This document shows, piece by piece, positions 8,438-16,565 of a stretch of DNA of 64,000 nt. The notes below the pieces were generated by a model. It saw only the letters and a list, made by a program, of their open reading frames with translations. It made no database searches and was not told where the DNA came from. Origin of the DNA: Ensifer adhaerens (GTDB taxonomy: Bacteria; Pseudomonadota; Alphaproteobacteria; Rhizobiales; Rhizobiaceae). How positions within the stretch are numbered: position 1 is the first letter of the stretch; every line of letters begins with the position of its first letter. Location of the stretch: assembly GCF_002007205.1 (NCBI RefSeq), contig NZ_LAZS01000008.1, positions 434,001 to 498,000 of the forward strand, in the 5' to 3' direction. The position numbers were made by a program, and so were the translations under genes.

Positions 8438-9202
8438 ATGAAACAACTGAATCGAACTGTTGCGGTGGTGACCGGTGCCGGTCGCGGCCTCGGCGCGGCG
8501 CTGGCCTTTGCCCTCGCCGAGGCGGGGTGCGATCTCGTGTTGTGCGGGCGCAGCCAGAGCGCCCTCAAGGACGTGGCTGCCACGATCGCCGGAAACTTTG
8601 AGCGACGGGTTCAAACCGTTGCACTCGACCTTGCGGATGCGAAAAGCGTGGCTACGGCGATCGAAAGCATCAAGGCCGAGTACGGGCACGTCGATATCCT
8701 CGTGAACAACGGCGCCATGTGGCTCGAGGACAGTGACGAGGATCATCCTGAAGACGCGGTGTTCGGCGTCGTCAATGCGGCCGTTACCGGGACCTTCCTT
8801 TTCACCCAGGGACTGCTGCCCCTGCTCGGTCACTCGCCCCGGCCGGATATCGTTACGATCGGCTCGATCAGCGGCCTGCCAAACGCGGCGCTCCACTCCG
8901 TGTCCGTGCCGTTCTATGCCGCCAAGCGGGCGCAGGCGGCACTGGCCGACGGCTTGCGCCAGAAGCTCGCCGGTACGCCCATCCGCTCGATCGTCGTCCA
9001 TCCGCCATACCTCGAAGACATCTCGCCGCTTGATGGCGCATGGGAGGAGGCCGGCAGTCGGGAGAAGGGCGCGGCGGCGACGAACCGGGACATCGCCGAG
9101 GCGGTGTTGTTCGCGGTGACGCGGCCGCGGCATGTGACCTTGTCGATCACGGTCGATGCCGACGAAGGCGGCCTCTATCCGTCTCCGGCTCGCTCCGCCT
9201 AG
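8438..9202 (+). CDS. Short-chain dehydrogenase/reductase
   Basis: The protein has 254 residues, and the start at 8438 is supported by AAGGGGAT. The Rossmann glycine motif is TGAGRGLG (residues 12-19), the NNGA segment is present (ILVNNGAMW), and the catalytic Ser and Tyr-x3-Lys are in SISG and FYAAK. It is therefore an active-looking classical SDR. The substrate cannot be read from sequence. The gene is flanked by 256 bp upstream and 196 bp downstream and appears monocistronic. Confidence 0.9.
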   Translation: MKQLNRTVAVVTGAGRGLGAALAFALAEAGCDLVLCGRSQSALKDVAATIAGNFERRVQTVALDLADAKSVATAIESIKAEYGHVDILVNNGAMWLEDSDEDHPEDAVFGVVNAAVTGTFLFTQGLLPLLGHSPRPDIVTIGSISGLPNAALHSVSVPFYAAKRAQAALADGLRQKLAGTPIRSIVVHPPYLEDISPLDGAWEEAGSREKGAAATNRDIAEAVLFAVTRPRHVTLSITVDADEGGLYPSPARSA

Positions 9203-9207
9203 TGGCG

Positions 9208-9224
9208 GGCCCCTGTCAGGGGCC
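9208..9224 (+). terminator. Short hairpin after the SDR gene
   Basis: GGCCCCT-gtc-AGGGGCC begins six bases after the SDR stop. The stem is seven GC-rich pairs with a three-base loop and no T-run, so it is probably a weak terminator or 3' stabiliser. Confidence 0.4.
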
Positions 9225-9298
9225 GATCCCGACAAGATCCCGACCGCCTGCAATGGCGTTCGGCCAAACTCCGGCACGGTTCGCCAAAGGCCGTCATC

Positions 9299-9322
9299 TA
9301 TCGTCCACATATGCAGACGATA
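9299..9322. promoter_or_regulatory. Palindrome upstream of the GST gene, putative operator
   Basis: TATCGTC (9299-9305) and GACGATA (9316-9322) are exact inverted repeats with ten bases between, and the spacer holds the palindrome CATATG. The site lies 77 bp before the GST start and has the size of a dimeric repressor site. No adjacent regulator explains it. Confidence 0.45.
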
Positions 9323-9398
9323 AGTTCAGGTTCGGCCGACTACAGAGGCGCCGTCCACGTCGATATATCCATGACATCAACAATGGAGAAACGACACC

Positions 9399-10136
9399 AT
9401 GCACTCTGTCTCTGAACCGATCTTCACCTCAGGCTTTCCGCTGGGAAGCTCCGCCGGCCTGGTCACCGCCTTCGAGTGGCTCGGCCAGCCCTATCGACTG
9501 ACCCGCGTCGACATGCTCGGGGATATGCGCACCGAAGCCTACGAGCGGTTCAACGGTCGGGTGGAGACGCCCGTTCTGGTGACCGACAAGGGCGAAGTGC
9601 TGACCGAAACCATGGCGATCGCATTGTGGCTGGAGGCGCGCGATCGCGAGCGTCGCATCAGCTTCGCGCCCGGCACCTTCGAGGCGGACCGCATGCACCA
9701 GTTCATCGCCTTCCTCAACACCGGTTTTACCGGCGCCTTCTTTTCGATGTGGGTGGCGCTGGAGGCGGAGGACGCCAGCGACGAATACCGCGAGACGCTG
9801 CGCGCCTTCGGCCGCGAATTCGTCGCCAAGCGCCACCAGCAACTGGAAGCGATGATGAGCGATAGCGACTACCTGCTCGGCGATCGTCCGACGCTTGCCG
9901 ATGCGGTCTTTGCCGGCGTGGCCCGCTGGGTCGACTTCCATGAGGCGATCGATCCGAAGGACTACGAGCGCAACTATCCGCGCATCCACGCCTTGCGCCG
10001 ACGCATCGAAGCCGATCCGGCGTTTCGCTTCGCCCTCGCGATCGAGGATGGCGAACCTGCCGCCGGCAGCGGCGCGATGAAGGGCCTCGTCCCGCTGAAG
10101 GACGTGCTTGCGATGACCGGCGCACTCGGCGCGTGA
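9399..10136 (+). CDS. Glutathione S-transferase family protein
   Basis: The protein has 245 residues. It shows the thioredoxin-like N-terminal GST domain (GFPLGSSAGLVTAFEWLGQPYRLTRVDML, with VETPVLVTDKGEVLTETMAIALWLE containing the cis-Pro and the glutathione-binding E-T/S) and an all-helical C-terminal domain with DYLLGDRPTLADAVFAGVARW. The particular GST class and its substrate are not identifiable by eye. It is convergent with the YghU operon that follows, and a strong hairpin separates them. Confidence 0.88.
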   Translation: MHSVSEPIFTSGFPLGSSAGLVTAFEWLGQPYRLTRVDMLGDMRTEAYERFNGRVETPVLVTDKGEVLTETMAIALWLEARDRERRISFAPGTFEADRMHQFIAFLNTGFTGAFFSMWVALEAEDASDEYRETLRAFGREFVAKRHQQLEAMMSDSDYLLGDRPTLADAVFAGVARWVDFHEAIDPKDYERNYPRIHALRRRIEADPAFRFALAIEDGEPAAGSGAMKGLVPLKDVLAMTGALGA

Positions 10137-10152
10137 CCCGAGAAAAAGAGAA

Positions 10153-10175
10153 GGCGCACCGGCGAGCGGTGCGCC
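10153..10175 (-). terminator. Hairpin terminator of the yghU operon
   Basis: GGCGCACCG and CGGTGCGCC form a perfect 9-bp stem with a five-base loop. Read on the minus strand it is followed by TTCTCTTTTTCTC, a T-rich tract, so it is best assigned to the minus-strand operon ending at 10213. It may also act on the plus-strand GST transcript. Confidence 0.7.
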
Positions 10176-10212
10176 ACCTCGAATAGTTGGGGCGGCCAGG
10201 CCGCCGCCGACA

Positions 10213-10590
10213 TCACACCTCGAATACGTCTTCGAACGATTCCGGGAAGCTTTGGCGGGCAACCTTCTCGTTGATGATGAGCAACGCTTCATAGGACACG
10301 GGATCGAAATCCTTGTCGACCGGCAGCACCTCGCGTCCGAACAGGAGGTTCAGCCGGGCGGCATCGAGATTGCCGCGCTCGAATGGTTCCGCGCCGAAAT
10401 GATGCCAGAGGGCGTGGAGGAAGGCAGCATCGATGCGGTGCGCCCCAGAGCCGGGCCGGGCATGGCGGGGCAACGCCTTGATCGGCGTCGCCCCCTTGGG
10501 ATTGGCCCGACGGATGACGAACTGGATGCCCGTGCCCGGCATGGCGTAGGGAAACCCCCGGTGTTTCGTCATATCAGCCAGCTTTGCCAT
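10213..10590 (-). CDS. Conserved hypothetical protein, 125 residues
   Basis: The ATG at 10590 is preceded by AAGGAG, which overlaps the stop codon of the yghU-like gene, so it is the second gene of that operon. The sequence (MAKLADMTKHRGFPYAMPG at the start, DVFEV at the end) has no signal peptide or membrane segment. It is rich in His and Arg in its middle and has an acidic C-terminus. I do not recognise a family. The link to a glutathione-dependent oxidoreductase suggests a thiol or detoxification role, by context only. Confidence 0.65.
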   Translation of the reverse strand: MAKLADMTKHRGFPYAMPGTGIQFVIRRANPKGATPIKALPRHARPGSGAHRIDAAFLHALWHHFGAEPFERGNLDAARLNLLFGREVLPVDKDFDPVSYEALLIINEKVARQSFPESFEDVFEV

Positions 10591-10600
10591 TCTATTCTCC

Positions 10601-11515
10601 TTACGCGGTCTGCTTCTCGACGATCTTGTCCTGCGTCTTCGTCTCGAAGTCGGAGGCGTCGTGCCGCTCATGCAATTGCTCGGATGGATCGCCGCTCAGC
10701 CGGTTGACCATGCGGCCGCGCTTGACGGCCGGGCGGGCGGCGATCTCGGCCGTCCAGCGCTGGACGTGCTCGTAGCTCTGAACCTCGAGGAAGGTGCCGG
10801 CGTCGCCGTAGACCTGGCCCAGCGCCAGATTACCGTACCAGGGCCAGGTCGCCATGTCGGCGATGGTGTACTGGTCGCCGGCGAGGAACCGGTTTTCGGC
10901 GAGGTGGCGATCGAGCACGTCGAGCTGGCGCTTCACCTCCATCGCGTAACGGTCGATGGCGTATTTGATCTTCATCGGCGCATAGGCGTAGAAATGGCCG
11001 AAGCCGCCGCCGAGGAACGGTGCGGAGCCCATCTGCCAGAACAGCCAGTTCAAGGTTTCGGTGCGGGCGCGAAGCTCGCTCGGCAGGAAGGCGCCGAACT
11101 TCTCGGCGAGATAGGTGAGGATGGACGCCGATTCGAACACGCGCACCGGCGCGCCGCCGCCCCTTGGCGCATGGTCCATCAGCGCCGGGATCTTGGAGTT
11201 CGGGTTGATGTCGACGAAGCCGGAGCCGAACTGGTCGCCGTCCCCGATGCGGATCGGCCAGGCATCGTACTCGGCGTCCTTATGGCCGACGGCCAGCAGC
11301 TCTTCCAGCATGATCGTGACCTTGACGCCGTTGGGCGTCGCCAGCGAGTAAAGCTGCAGCGGATGCTTGCCGACAGGAAGATCCTTGTCCTGGGTCGGGC
11401 CGGCGATCGGACGGTTGATGCTGGCAAATGTTCCGCCATTGCTCTTGTCCCAGGTCCAGGCCTTGGGAACGTCGTAGCCGGCAGGGAAATTGTCGGCGGG
11501 GGATTTTTCGGTCAT
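10601..11515 (-). CDS. yghU: YghU-type glutathione transferase / disulfide-bond oxidoreductase
   Basis: The protein has 304 residues. The ATG at 11515 follows AAGGA, and a TTG one codon earlier is unlikely. It has the long N-terminal extension of the nu-class (YPKAW-like: YDVPKAWTWDKSNGG), NRPIAGPTQDKDLPVGKHPLQLYSLATPNGVKVTIMLEE split over the GST N-domain, the typical IPALMDH segment, FESASILTYLAEKFG, and the C-domain signature WQMGSAPFLGGGFGHFY. E. coli YghU and YfcG bind two glutathiones and act as disulfide reductases. The small hypothetical gene downstream is translated from an overlapping ribosome site. Confidence 0.92.
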   Translation of the reverse strand: MTEKSPADNFPAGYDVPKAWTWDKSNGGTFASINRPIAGPTQDKDLPVGKHPLQLYSLATPNGVKVTIMLEELLAVGHKDAEYDAWPIRIGDGDQFGSGFVDINPNSKIPALMDHAPRGGGAPVRVFESASILTYLAEKFGAFLPSELRARTETLNWLFWQMGSAPFLGGGFGHFYAYAPMKIKYAIDRYAMEVKRQLDVLDRHLAENRFLAGDQYTIADMATWPWYGNLALGQVYGDAGTFLEVQSYEHVQRWTAEIAARPAVKRGRMVNRLSGDPSEQLHERHDASDFETKTQDKIVEKQTA

Positions 11516-11645
11516 CAAATCGGTCCTTGTCGTGGCGGAAACGTCGAACGGTCGTGTTCGCTTTATATAGGAAGTTCATCAAGCCACCACATTGCGCAAG
11601 CGGCGAGGGCGACCATTCTCAATGGCGCTGTACTGGAGGATTTTT

Positions 11646-12053
11646 TTATCGAAGGCGGATGAGACCGGCATCCGTCGGCACGAAGCCGCAACGGCCGAAA
11701 TAGAAATCGCGCAGATGCGGATCGAAGTCGACATGCAGCCATTCGCAGCCCGAGGCCCTGGCGTGTGTCACCGCCTCTTCGACGAGCCGCGCGGCATAGC
11801 CTCTGCGCCTCAACGAAGACGTCACCATCGTGTCGAGCAGGAAGGCGTGGACGCCCCCGTCCCAGGCGACATTGACGAAGCCGGCAAGCGTGCCCGGGAT
11901 ACGCATCGAGACCCAGCCCAGACTGAAGCGATTGACCTGGGTCCACCAGTCGTCGTCGCTCAATGCATGCTCGAAGCATTCGGCGTGCAGGGCGTTCAGC
12001 TCCTTGTTTTCAAACGCTCCTCGCCACTCGAAGCGTGCAGCGCTGTCTTCCAT
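11646..12053 (-). CDS. GNAT-family N-acetyltransferase
   Basis: The protein has 135 residues, a compact single GNAT domain. The acetyl-CoA loop is recognisable in LDTMVTSSLRRRGYAARLVEEAV (the R-R-R-G-Y-A variant of the Q/R-x-x-G-x-G/A motif), followed by LHVDFDPHLRDFYFGRCGFVPT, the usual motif B with the Tyr general acid region. The acceptor substrate is unknown. The gene is alone on its strand between the YghU operon and the TerC gene. Confidence 0.88.
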   Translation of the reverse strand: MEDSAARFEWRGAFENKELNALHAECFEHALSDDDWWTQVNRFSLGWVSMRIPGTLAGFVNVAWDGGVHAFLLDTMVTSSLRRRGYAARLVEEAVTHARASGCEWLHVDFDPHLRDFYFGRCGFVPTDAGLIRLR

Positions 12054-12189
12054 ATTACCTCCCGAAAGTCACGTGTGACCGGCCGCGGATCGTTCCCACT
12101 CCCTACACGAAAAAAATCGCAGTGTCGTACTTGATGCGGAAAAACCGAGTTCCTATCTCCCGCCTAACCCGCTGGTCCGGGCCCCTCTG

Positions 12190-12233
12190 GCGAGAGCTTC
12201 GGCACTCTTGCGATGTCGGACCTTATTCCGACA
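12190..12233 (+). promoter_or_regulatory. Two tandem hairpins in the leader of the TerC gene
   Basis: GCGAGAG/CTCTTGC (12190-12196 with 12205-12211, one G-U pair, a CUUCGGCA loop) is followed directly by the perfect stem TGTCGGA/TCCGACA (12214-12220 with 12227-12233). They lie 26 bases before the GTG start. TerC/Alx genes are often under manganese riboswitches, but I do not see the conserved GGGGAGUAG core here, so no riboswitch is claimed. Confidence 0.35.
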
Positions 12234-12258
12234 ACATGTGCCGAATGGGGACCCGTCT

Positions 12259-13242
12259 GTGGATTATTCCTTCATGTCTGTAGTGTGGCTGGGAACGCCG
12301 CTCTGGTTGTGGGCGAGCTTTTTCGCCCTTGTCATCGCCATCCTGTCGTTCGACCTTGGTATTCTCCACAAGGAGAACAAGGAGATCGGCGTTGCTGAAA
12401 GCGTGAAGCTTTCCGCCTTCTATATCGTCCTCGGCCTGAGTTTCGGCGGTTTCGTCTGGTGGTATCTCGGTGCCGATTCCGGTCTTGCCTATATGACCGG
12501 CTTCGTCGTCGAAAAGACGCTCGCGCTCGACAACGTCTTCGTCATCGCGCTGATCTTCTCCTTCTTCGCCGTTCCGCGTATCTATCAGCACCGCGTGCTG
12601 TTCTGGGGTATCCTCGGTGTCATCGTGCTGCGCGCGATCATGATCGGCGTCGGCGCGACACTGGTCGCCGAATTCTCCTGGGTTCTCTATATCTTCGCCG
12701 CGTTCCTCGTCTTCACCGGCATCAAGATGCTTGTCATGAAGGAGGCCGAGCCCAACGTCTCGGACAATGCGCTCGTGCGCTTCATGCGCAGCCGTTTCAA
12801 CGTCACCGAGGAACATCACGGCGAGCGCTTCTTCGTGAAGCTCGTCAACCCCAAGACCGGCAAGATGACCTGGTTCATCACGCCCCTCTTCATGGCGCTG
12901 GTCATGGTCGAGGTTGCGGACGTGATCTTCGCTGTCGACTCGGTTCCCGCGATCTTCGCGATCACCACCGATCCGTTCATCGTCTACACGTCGAACATCT
13001 TCGCTATCCTCGGTCTGCGTGCGCTCTACTTCGCTCTTGCCGCGATGATCCATCGCTTCCGCTACCTGAAGCCGGCGCTCGCCGTCGTCCTGATCTTCAT
13101 CGGATCGAAGATCTTCGTCGCCGATCTCCTGGGGCTCGAGAAGTTCCCGGCGGCTCTGTCGCTCGGCGTGACCTTCGCGATCATCGCTTCGGGCGTGGTC
13201 TGGAGCCTGGTGAAGACGCGCGAAGAGCAGCAGCCCGCATAA
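12259..13242 (+). CDS. terC: TerC-family integral membrane protein
   Basis: The protein has 327 residues from the GTG at 12259, chosen because GGGGA lies seven bases before it. The ATG at 12274 has no ribosome site. There are about nine membrane helices with the conserved acidic family motifs ILSFDLGILHKE, EKTLALDNVFVIALIFSFF and EVADVIFAVDSVPAIFAIT. TerC/Alx/MeeY proteins are associated with manganese export, metal supply to exported enzymes and tellurite resistance. No ter operon is nearby, so a manganese role is more likely than tellurite resistance. A terminator follows the stop. Confidence 0.9.
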   Translation: MDYSFMSVVWLGTPLWLWASFFALVIAILSFDLGILHKENKEIGVAESVKLSAFYIVLGLSFGGFVWWYLGADSGLAYMTGFVVEKTLALDNVFVIALIFSFFAVPRIYQHRVLFWGILGVIVLRAIMIGVGATLVAEFSWVLYIFAAFLVFTGIKMLVMKEAEPNVSDNALVRFMRSRFNVTEEHHGERFFVKLVNPKTGKMTWFITPLFMALVMVEVADVIFAVDSVPAIFAITTDPFIVYTSNIFAILGLRALYFALAAMIHRFRYLKPALAVVLIFIGSKIFVADLLGLEKFPAALSLGVTFAIIASGVVWSLVKTREEQQPA

Positions 13243-13269
13243 CGCTGGGCGGATCTTGACGAGAAAATG

Positions 13270-13304
13270 CGGCGGCCTTCGCAAGGGGCCGCCGTCTTCG
13301 TTTT
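13270..13304 (+). terminator. Rho-independent terminator of terC
   Basis: CGGCGGCC (13270-13277) pairs with GGCCGCCG (13287-13294) around a nine-base loop, and TTTTT follows at 13300-13304. It lies 28 bases after the TerC stop, between convergent genes. Confidence 0.8.
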
Positions 13305-13327
13305 TCGGCTTGCCGCTGCCACGCCTT

Positions 13328-14743
13328 CTAGCCGATGATCGCCTTCGGTTCGAGGAAGGCCTCAAGGCCGAACGGACCGAACTCGCGGCCGATCCCGGAA
13401 TGCTTGAAACCGCCGAACGGTGCCCGGGCGTCGGCCGGCGCTTCGTTGATCACCACCCGCCCGGCCTCAAGCTGGCGGGCAACGGCGCGCATGTGCTCGG
13501 CATCGCTGCCAAGAACATAGGATTGCAGGCCGTAGTCCGTGTCGTTGGCGATAGCGATCGCCTCGTCCTCGTCCCGGTAGCGAACCACGCTCAGCACCGG
13601 ACCGAAGATCTCTTCGCGCGCAATCCGCATATCGTTGGTGACGTCTGTGAAGACGGTCGGGCGGACGAACCAGCCGCGCTCCAGTCCGTCCGGCCGACCC
13701 TCGCCGCCGACCAGAAGGGTCGCGCCCTCTTGCTGGCCGAGACGGATATAGGACTGGACCCGTTCCCACTGCCTGGCGCTTACCATCGGGCCGATGTCGG
13801 CCGCCGGATCGCTGGAGGGGCCGACCTTGAGTGTCGCGACGGCCTCTGCGAGACGCGTGTTGATTTCCACGTATCGCCTTTTCGAAACCAGCAACCGCGT
13901 TCCGGCGATGCAGGCCTGTCCGCTGTTGCGAAAGGCCGAGGCGAGAACGTGCGGGATGGCGCGATCGAGGTCGGCATCGTCGAGCAGGATCTGCGGTCCC
14001 TTGCCGCCGAGTTCGAGCGTTACGCGTTTGAAGGTCTCTGCGGCGGTGCGCAGGATCGTCCGTCCCGTCGTTGTCGAGCCGGTGAAGGTGATCTTGGCGA
14101 TGTCCGGATTCCGGCTGAGCTCCGCGCCGACGACGTGGCCGTGGCCGTTGACGACGTTGAGGACCCCGGGTGGCAAGTCGGCTTCGTGGAGGGCTTCGAG
14201 CAGCGTCTGGGTCTGGATCGCGCTCATTTCCGACGGCTTGATCACGATGCTCGTTCCGGCGGCGATCGCGGTGGCGAGCTTGGTGCAGATGAAGCCGATG
14301 TTGCTGTTCCACGGCGTGATGGCGGCCGCCACGCCGACCGGTTCCATGATCACGTCGGCATTGCCGATCCTGCGCGTGAAGGCATAGTCGGCCACGGTTT
14401 TCGCGGCGGCCTCGAACACGCCGGCGGCATGGGGCACGGAGAAGGCGAGGAAGGACTGCGGCGCGCCGTATTCGGTGGCCATGGCCGCGCGGAGCGCATC
14501 GGCCCTGGCGGCGACGGCATCGCGCAATGCCAGCAACAGGGACACGCGCTCGGCCGGTTCCGTCCGTCTCATCGCCGGAAAGGCACGTCTGGCGGCGGCA
14601 ATGGCGGCGCGGGCGTCCTCGGCATCGCCGAGGCGTACCTCGCCGATCTTTTCCTCGGTGGCGGGATTGAAAAGATCGAAGCGCTCGCTGCCATGAGGCG
14701 TTGCGAAGGCGCCGTCGACGTAAATCTGTTCGATAAGTTTCAT
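13328..14743 (-). CDS. NAD(P)-dependent aldehyde dehydrogenase
   Basis: The protein has 471 residues from the ATG at 14743, which has AGGA nine bases upstream. Longer frames lack a ribosome site. The ALDH hallmarks are present: the AAITPWNSNIGF loop near the cofactor, FTGSTTTGRTI (Rossmann contact), the general base in LELGGKGPQ and the catalytic cysteine in NSGQACIAGTRLL, with EEIFGPVLSVVRY further on. The substrate class cannot be set by eye. It is divergent from the LysR gene at 14840, which probably activates it. Confidence 0.93.
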   Translation of the reverse strand: MKLIEQIYVDGAFATPHGSERFDLFNPATEEKIGEVRLGDAEDARAAIAAARRAFPAMRRTEPAERVSLLLALRDAVAARADALRAAMATEYGAPQSFLAFSVPHAAGVFEAAAKTVADYAFTRRIGNADVIMEPVGVAAAITPWNSNIGFICTKLATAIAAGTSIVIKPSEMSAIQTQTLLEALHEADLPPGVLNVVNGHGHVVGAELSRNPDIAKITFTGSTTTGRTILRTAAETFKRVTLELGGKGPQILLDDADLDRAIPHVLASAFRNSGQACIAGTRLLVSKRRYVEINTRLAEAVATLKVGPSSDPAADIGPMVSARQWERVQSYIRLGQQEGATLLVGGEGRPDGLERGWFVRPTVFTDVTNDMRIAREEIFGPVLSVVRYRDEDEAIAIANDTDYGLQSYVLGSDAEHMRAVARQLEAGRVVINEAPADARAPFGGFKHSGIGREFGPFGLEAFLEPKAIIG

Positions 14744-14839
14744 CGTCCGTTTTCCTGTTGCGATGAAGGGGATATGCATCCGGGCGACCGTCAGGATAAG
14801 ATCATCAATCAAAGACAGGCTGATGAGGAAAATAGAGCA

Positions 14840-15784
14840 GTGAAGGCGAGCCTCTCGGAACTTGAGGCGGTGACGACGATTGCGCGGCTTGGCGGTTTCC
14901 GCGCCGCCGCGCGGGAGCTCGGCGTCTCGTCATCGTCGCTGAGCCATGCGGTGCTGGCGCTGGAGGAGCGGCTGGGCGTGCGCCTGTTCAATCGGACGAC
15001 ACGATCGGTGGCGCTGACGGCGGCGGGCGAGGGTTTCGTTGCCGAGGTCCTTCCCGCCCTTGCAGCCATCGAAGGGGCGGTCGAGCGGGTGACGGAATCG
15101 CAGGCGCGACCGACCGGCACGCTCCGGCTCAACACGTCGCCAGGGGCGGCCAAGATGGTGCTGCGGCCGCTGCTCGTCGAATATCTGAAGCGCTACCCGC
15201 AGATGACGCTGGAAGTCGCGACGGACAACGCGCTGGTCGATATCATCGCGCTCGGCTTCGACGCCGGCTTCCGGCTGGCCGAAGCGGTTCCGCCGGACAT
15301 GATCGCGGTTCCGGTGTTCCACCAGTCGCGCATGATCGTGGTCGGTTCGCCGGACTATTTTCGGCAAAGATCAGTGCCGCGGCGACCAGGCGACCTCCTG
15401 CAGCATGCCTGTATCCGTGCGCGCATGGCGAGCGGCAGGATCTACCACTGGGAGTTCAACCGCCGCGGAGAAAGCGTCGAAATCGACGTGCCGGGGCCGC
15501 TCATCCTCGACGACAGCGACCTGATGCTGGAGGCGACGCTTTGCGGCGCAGGACTGGCCTATCTCTCCGATCATGCGGTGCAAGAGCACGTCGCAGCCGG
15601 GCGGCTCGTGCCGGTGCTTGATGACTGGACGCCGCCTTATGACGGGCTTTGCCTCTATTTTTCCGGCCGGCGGCATGTGCCGGCAAAGCTCAGGGCGCTG
15701 ATCGATCTTGTTCGCGAGTTGCGCCCGGGCCGGGGCCGGATCGGCGCCGAGCTCCCGGCATCCGGCGGTGCGGGTGGGTCTTGA
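14840..15784 (+). CDS. LysR-family regulator (divergent from aldehyde dehydrogenase)
   Basis: The protein has 314 residues from the GTG at 14840, preceded by GAGGA ten bases upstream. An ATG at 14774 would add 22 residues with poor spacing. The HTH is typical (TTIARLGGFRAAARELGVS then SHAVLALEERLGVRLFNRTTRSV), and the effector domain is complete (GTLRLNTSPGAAKMVLRPLL). The same frame stays open for over a kilobase upstream, antisense to the dehydrogenase. That part is not coding. It belongs to the CrgA-like branch with regulators of nearby oxidoreductases. Confidence 0.9.
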   Translation: MKASLSELEAVTTIARLGGFRAAARELGVSSSSLSHAVLALEERLGVRLFNRTTRSVALTAAGEGFVAEVLPALAAIEGAVERVTESQARPTGTLRLNTSPGAAKMVLRPLLVEYLKRYPQMTLEVATDNALVDIIALGFDAGFRLAEAVPPDMIAVPVFHQSRMIVVGSPDYFRQRSVPRRPGDLLQHACIRARMASGRIYHWEFNRRGESVEIDVPGPLILDDSDLMLEATLCGAGLAYLSDHAVQEHVAAGRLVPVLDDWTPPYDGLCLYFSGRRHVPAKLRALIDLVRELRPGRGRIGAELPASGGAGGS

Positions 15785-15935
15785 AAAAATAACATGAGTA
15801 TTAAAGACAAGTTTATTTACGCGTGCTAAGAGACACGCCGTTCGTGCGGCCGGCCGGCTAGGCGATCGTATCTCGGCAGCCAGTGCGGGCGGCGCTGGAT
15901 GTCAAATCGAAGTTGTTTTGATCGGATCAGACACC

Positions 15936-16460
15936 ATGGTCGACATGGAAACACGCCATCAGGTCTATTTCGCCAATCGTACCGCCCTGGTTGCCTACGC
16001 AACGCGTATCGTCGGATCCCGCGAAACGGCCGAGGATATCGTGCAGGAGGCGTTCATCCGGTTCACGCCGGCGAACGCAACTGGGGTCTCTTCCGAAAAA
16101 TCGTCCGGCCTGTTGCCCGCCTATCTCTACAGGATCGTCCGCAATCTTTCCCTCGACCTCATCAAGCGGCGCAAGCTCGAGGTCCGGGAAGAAAGAAGCG
16201 AACCGCCTTATTGGTCTATGCCGATCGAGACGCCGTCGCCTGAAGATATCGTCGTCGCGGCCGACGAAATCCGGCAGGTCTCGATCGCCCTCGGCAACCT
16301 TCCCGAACAGGTCAGGGTGGCGCTGGAGATGCATCGCTTCGGCGGCTACACGCTGGAGGAGATTGCCGCTCACCTCGACGTCTCGGTTGCGACGGCGCAT
16401 CGCCACGTCCGCACCGCCATGATGCGCGTCGCGACAACCCTGGCGGGCAATACCTCATAG
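15936..16460 (+). CDS. ECF-family RNA polymerase sigma factor, FecI-like
   Basis: The protein has 174 residues from the ATG at 15936. A TTG at 15918 would give 180. Sigma region 2 is seen in LVAYATRIVGSRETAEDIVQEAFIRF and region 4 in LPEQVRVALEMHRFGGYTLEEIAAHLDVSVATAHRHVR (given as landmarks LPEQVR and VATAHRHV). The following genes encode FecR and an STN-domain TonB receptor, so this is a cell-surface-signalling sigma factor. It is held inactive until FecR relays that the receptor is loaded. Near-identical 31-bp elements before fecR and before the receptor gene are its likely promoters. The 150 bp upstream are AT-rich at 15785-15830 but show no clear iron-regulator box. Confidence 0.88.
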   Translation: MVDMETRHQVYFANRTALVAYATRIVGSRETAEDIVQEAFIRFTPANATGVSSEKSSGLLPAYLYRIVRNLSLDLIKRRKLEVREERSEPPYWSMPIETPSPEDIVVAADEIRQVSIALGNLPEQVRVALEMHRFGGYTLEEIAAHLDVSVATAHRHVRTAMMRVATTLAGNTS

Positions 16461-16476
16461 AAATTTTAGGGGGGTC

Positions 16477-16507
16477 GTGAAAAAAAATCCGGCGCTATTC
16501 GTCTTTG
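16477..16507 (+). promoter_or_regulatory. Putative ECF promoter before fecR (copy 1)
   Basis: The element starts GTGAAAAAAAATCCGG, has a 'GC' two bases on and ends TCGTCTTTG. It matches the element at 17594-17624 in length and at about 27 of 31 positions. A TGAAAA -35-like block and a CGTC -10-like block 16 bases apart fit ECF promoters. It begins 17 bases after the sigma-factor gene. Confidence 0.7.
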
Positions 16508-16565
16508 TGACAAACCGAGTGAATCCGATAGTGTCGCATCGACCACCGAGGTAGCAGGCAAAGCT

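Noticed and set aside
12054-12258. Possible yybP-ykoY manganese riboswitch before TerC.
   Set aside because: Two hairpins exist, but the conserved GGGGAGUAG core and partner loop are not visible. Kept only as a structured leader.
13256-14839. Long plus-strand open frame antisense to the aldehyde dehydrogenase, continuous with the LysR gene.
   Set aside because: It lacks domain content and is the mirror of a well-supported ALDH gene in high-GC DNA. The LysR start at 14840 has its own ribosome site.
15785-15935. Fur, RirA or Irr box before the ECF sigma gene.
   Set aside because: The AT-rich stretch has no clear match to TGA-N9-TCA or TTTAGAA-N3-TTCTAAA patterns.
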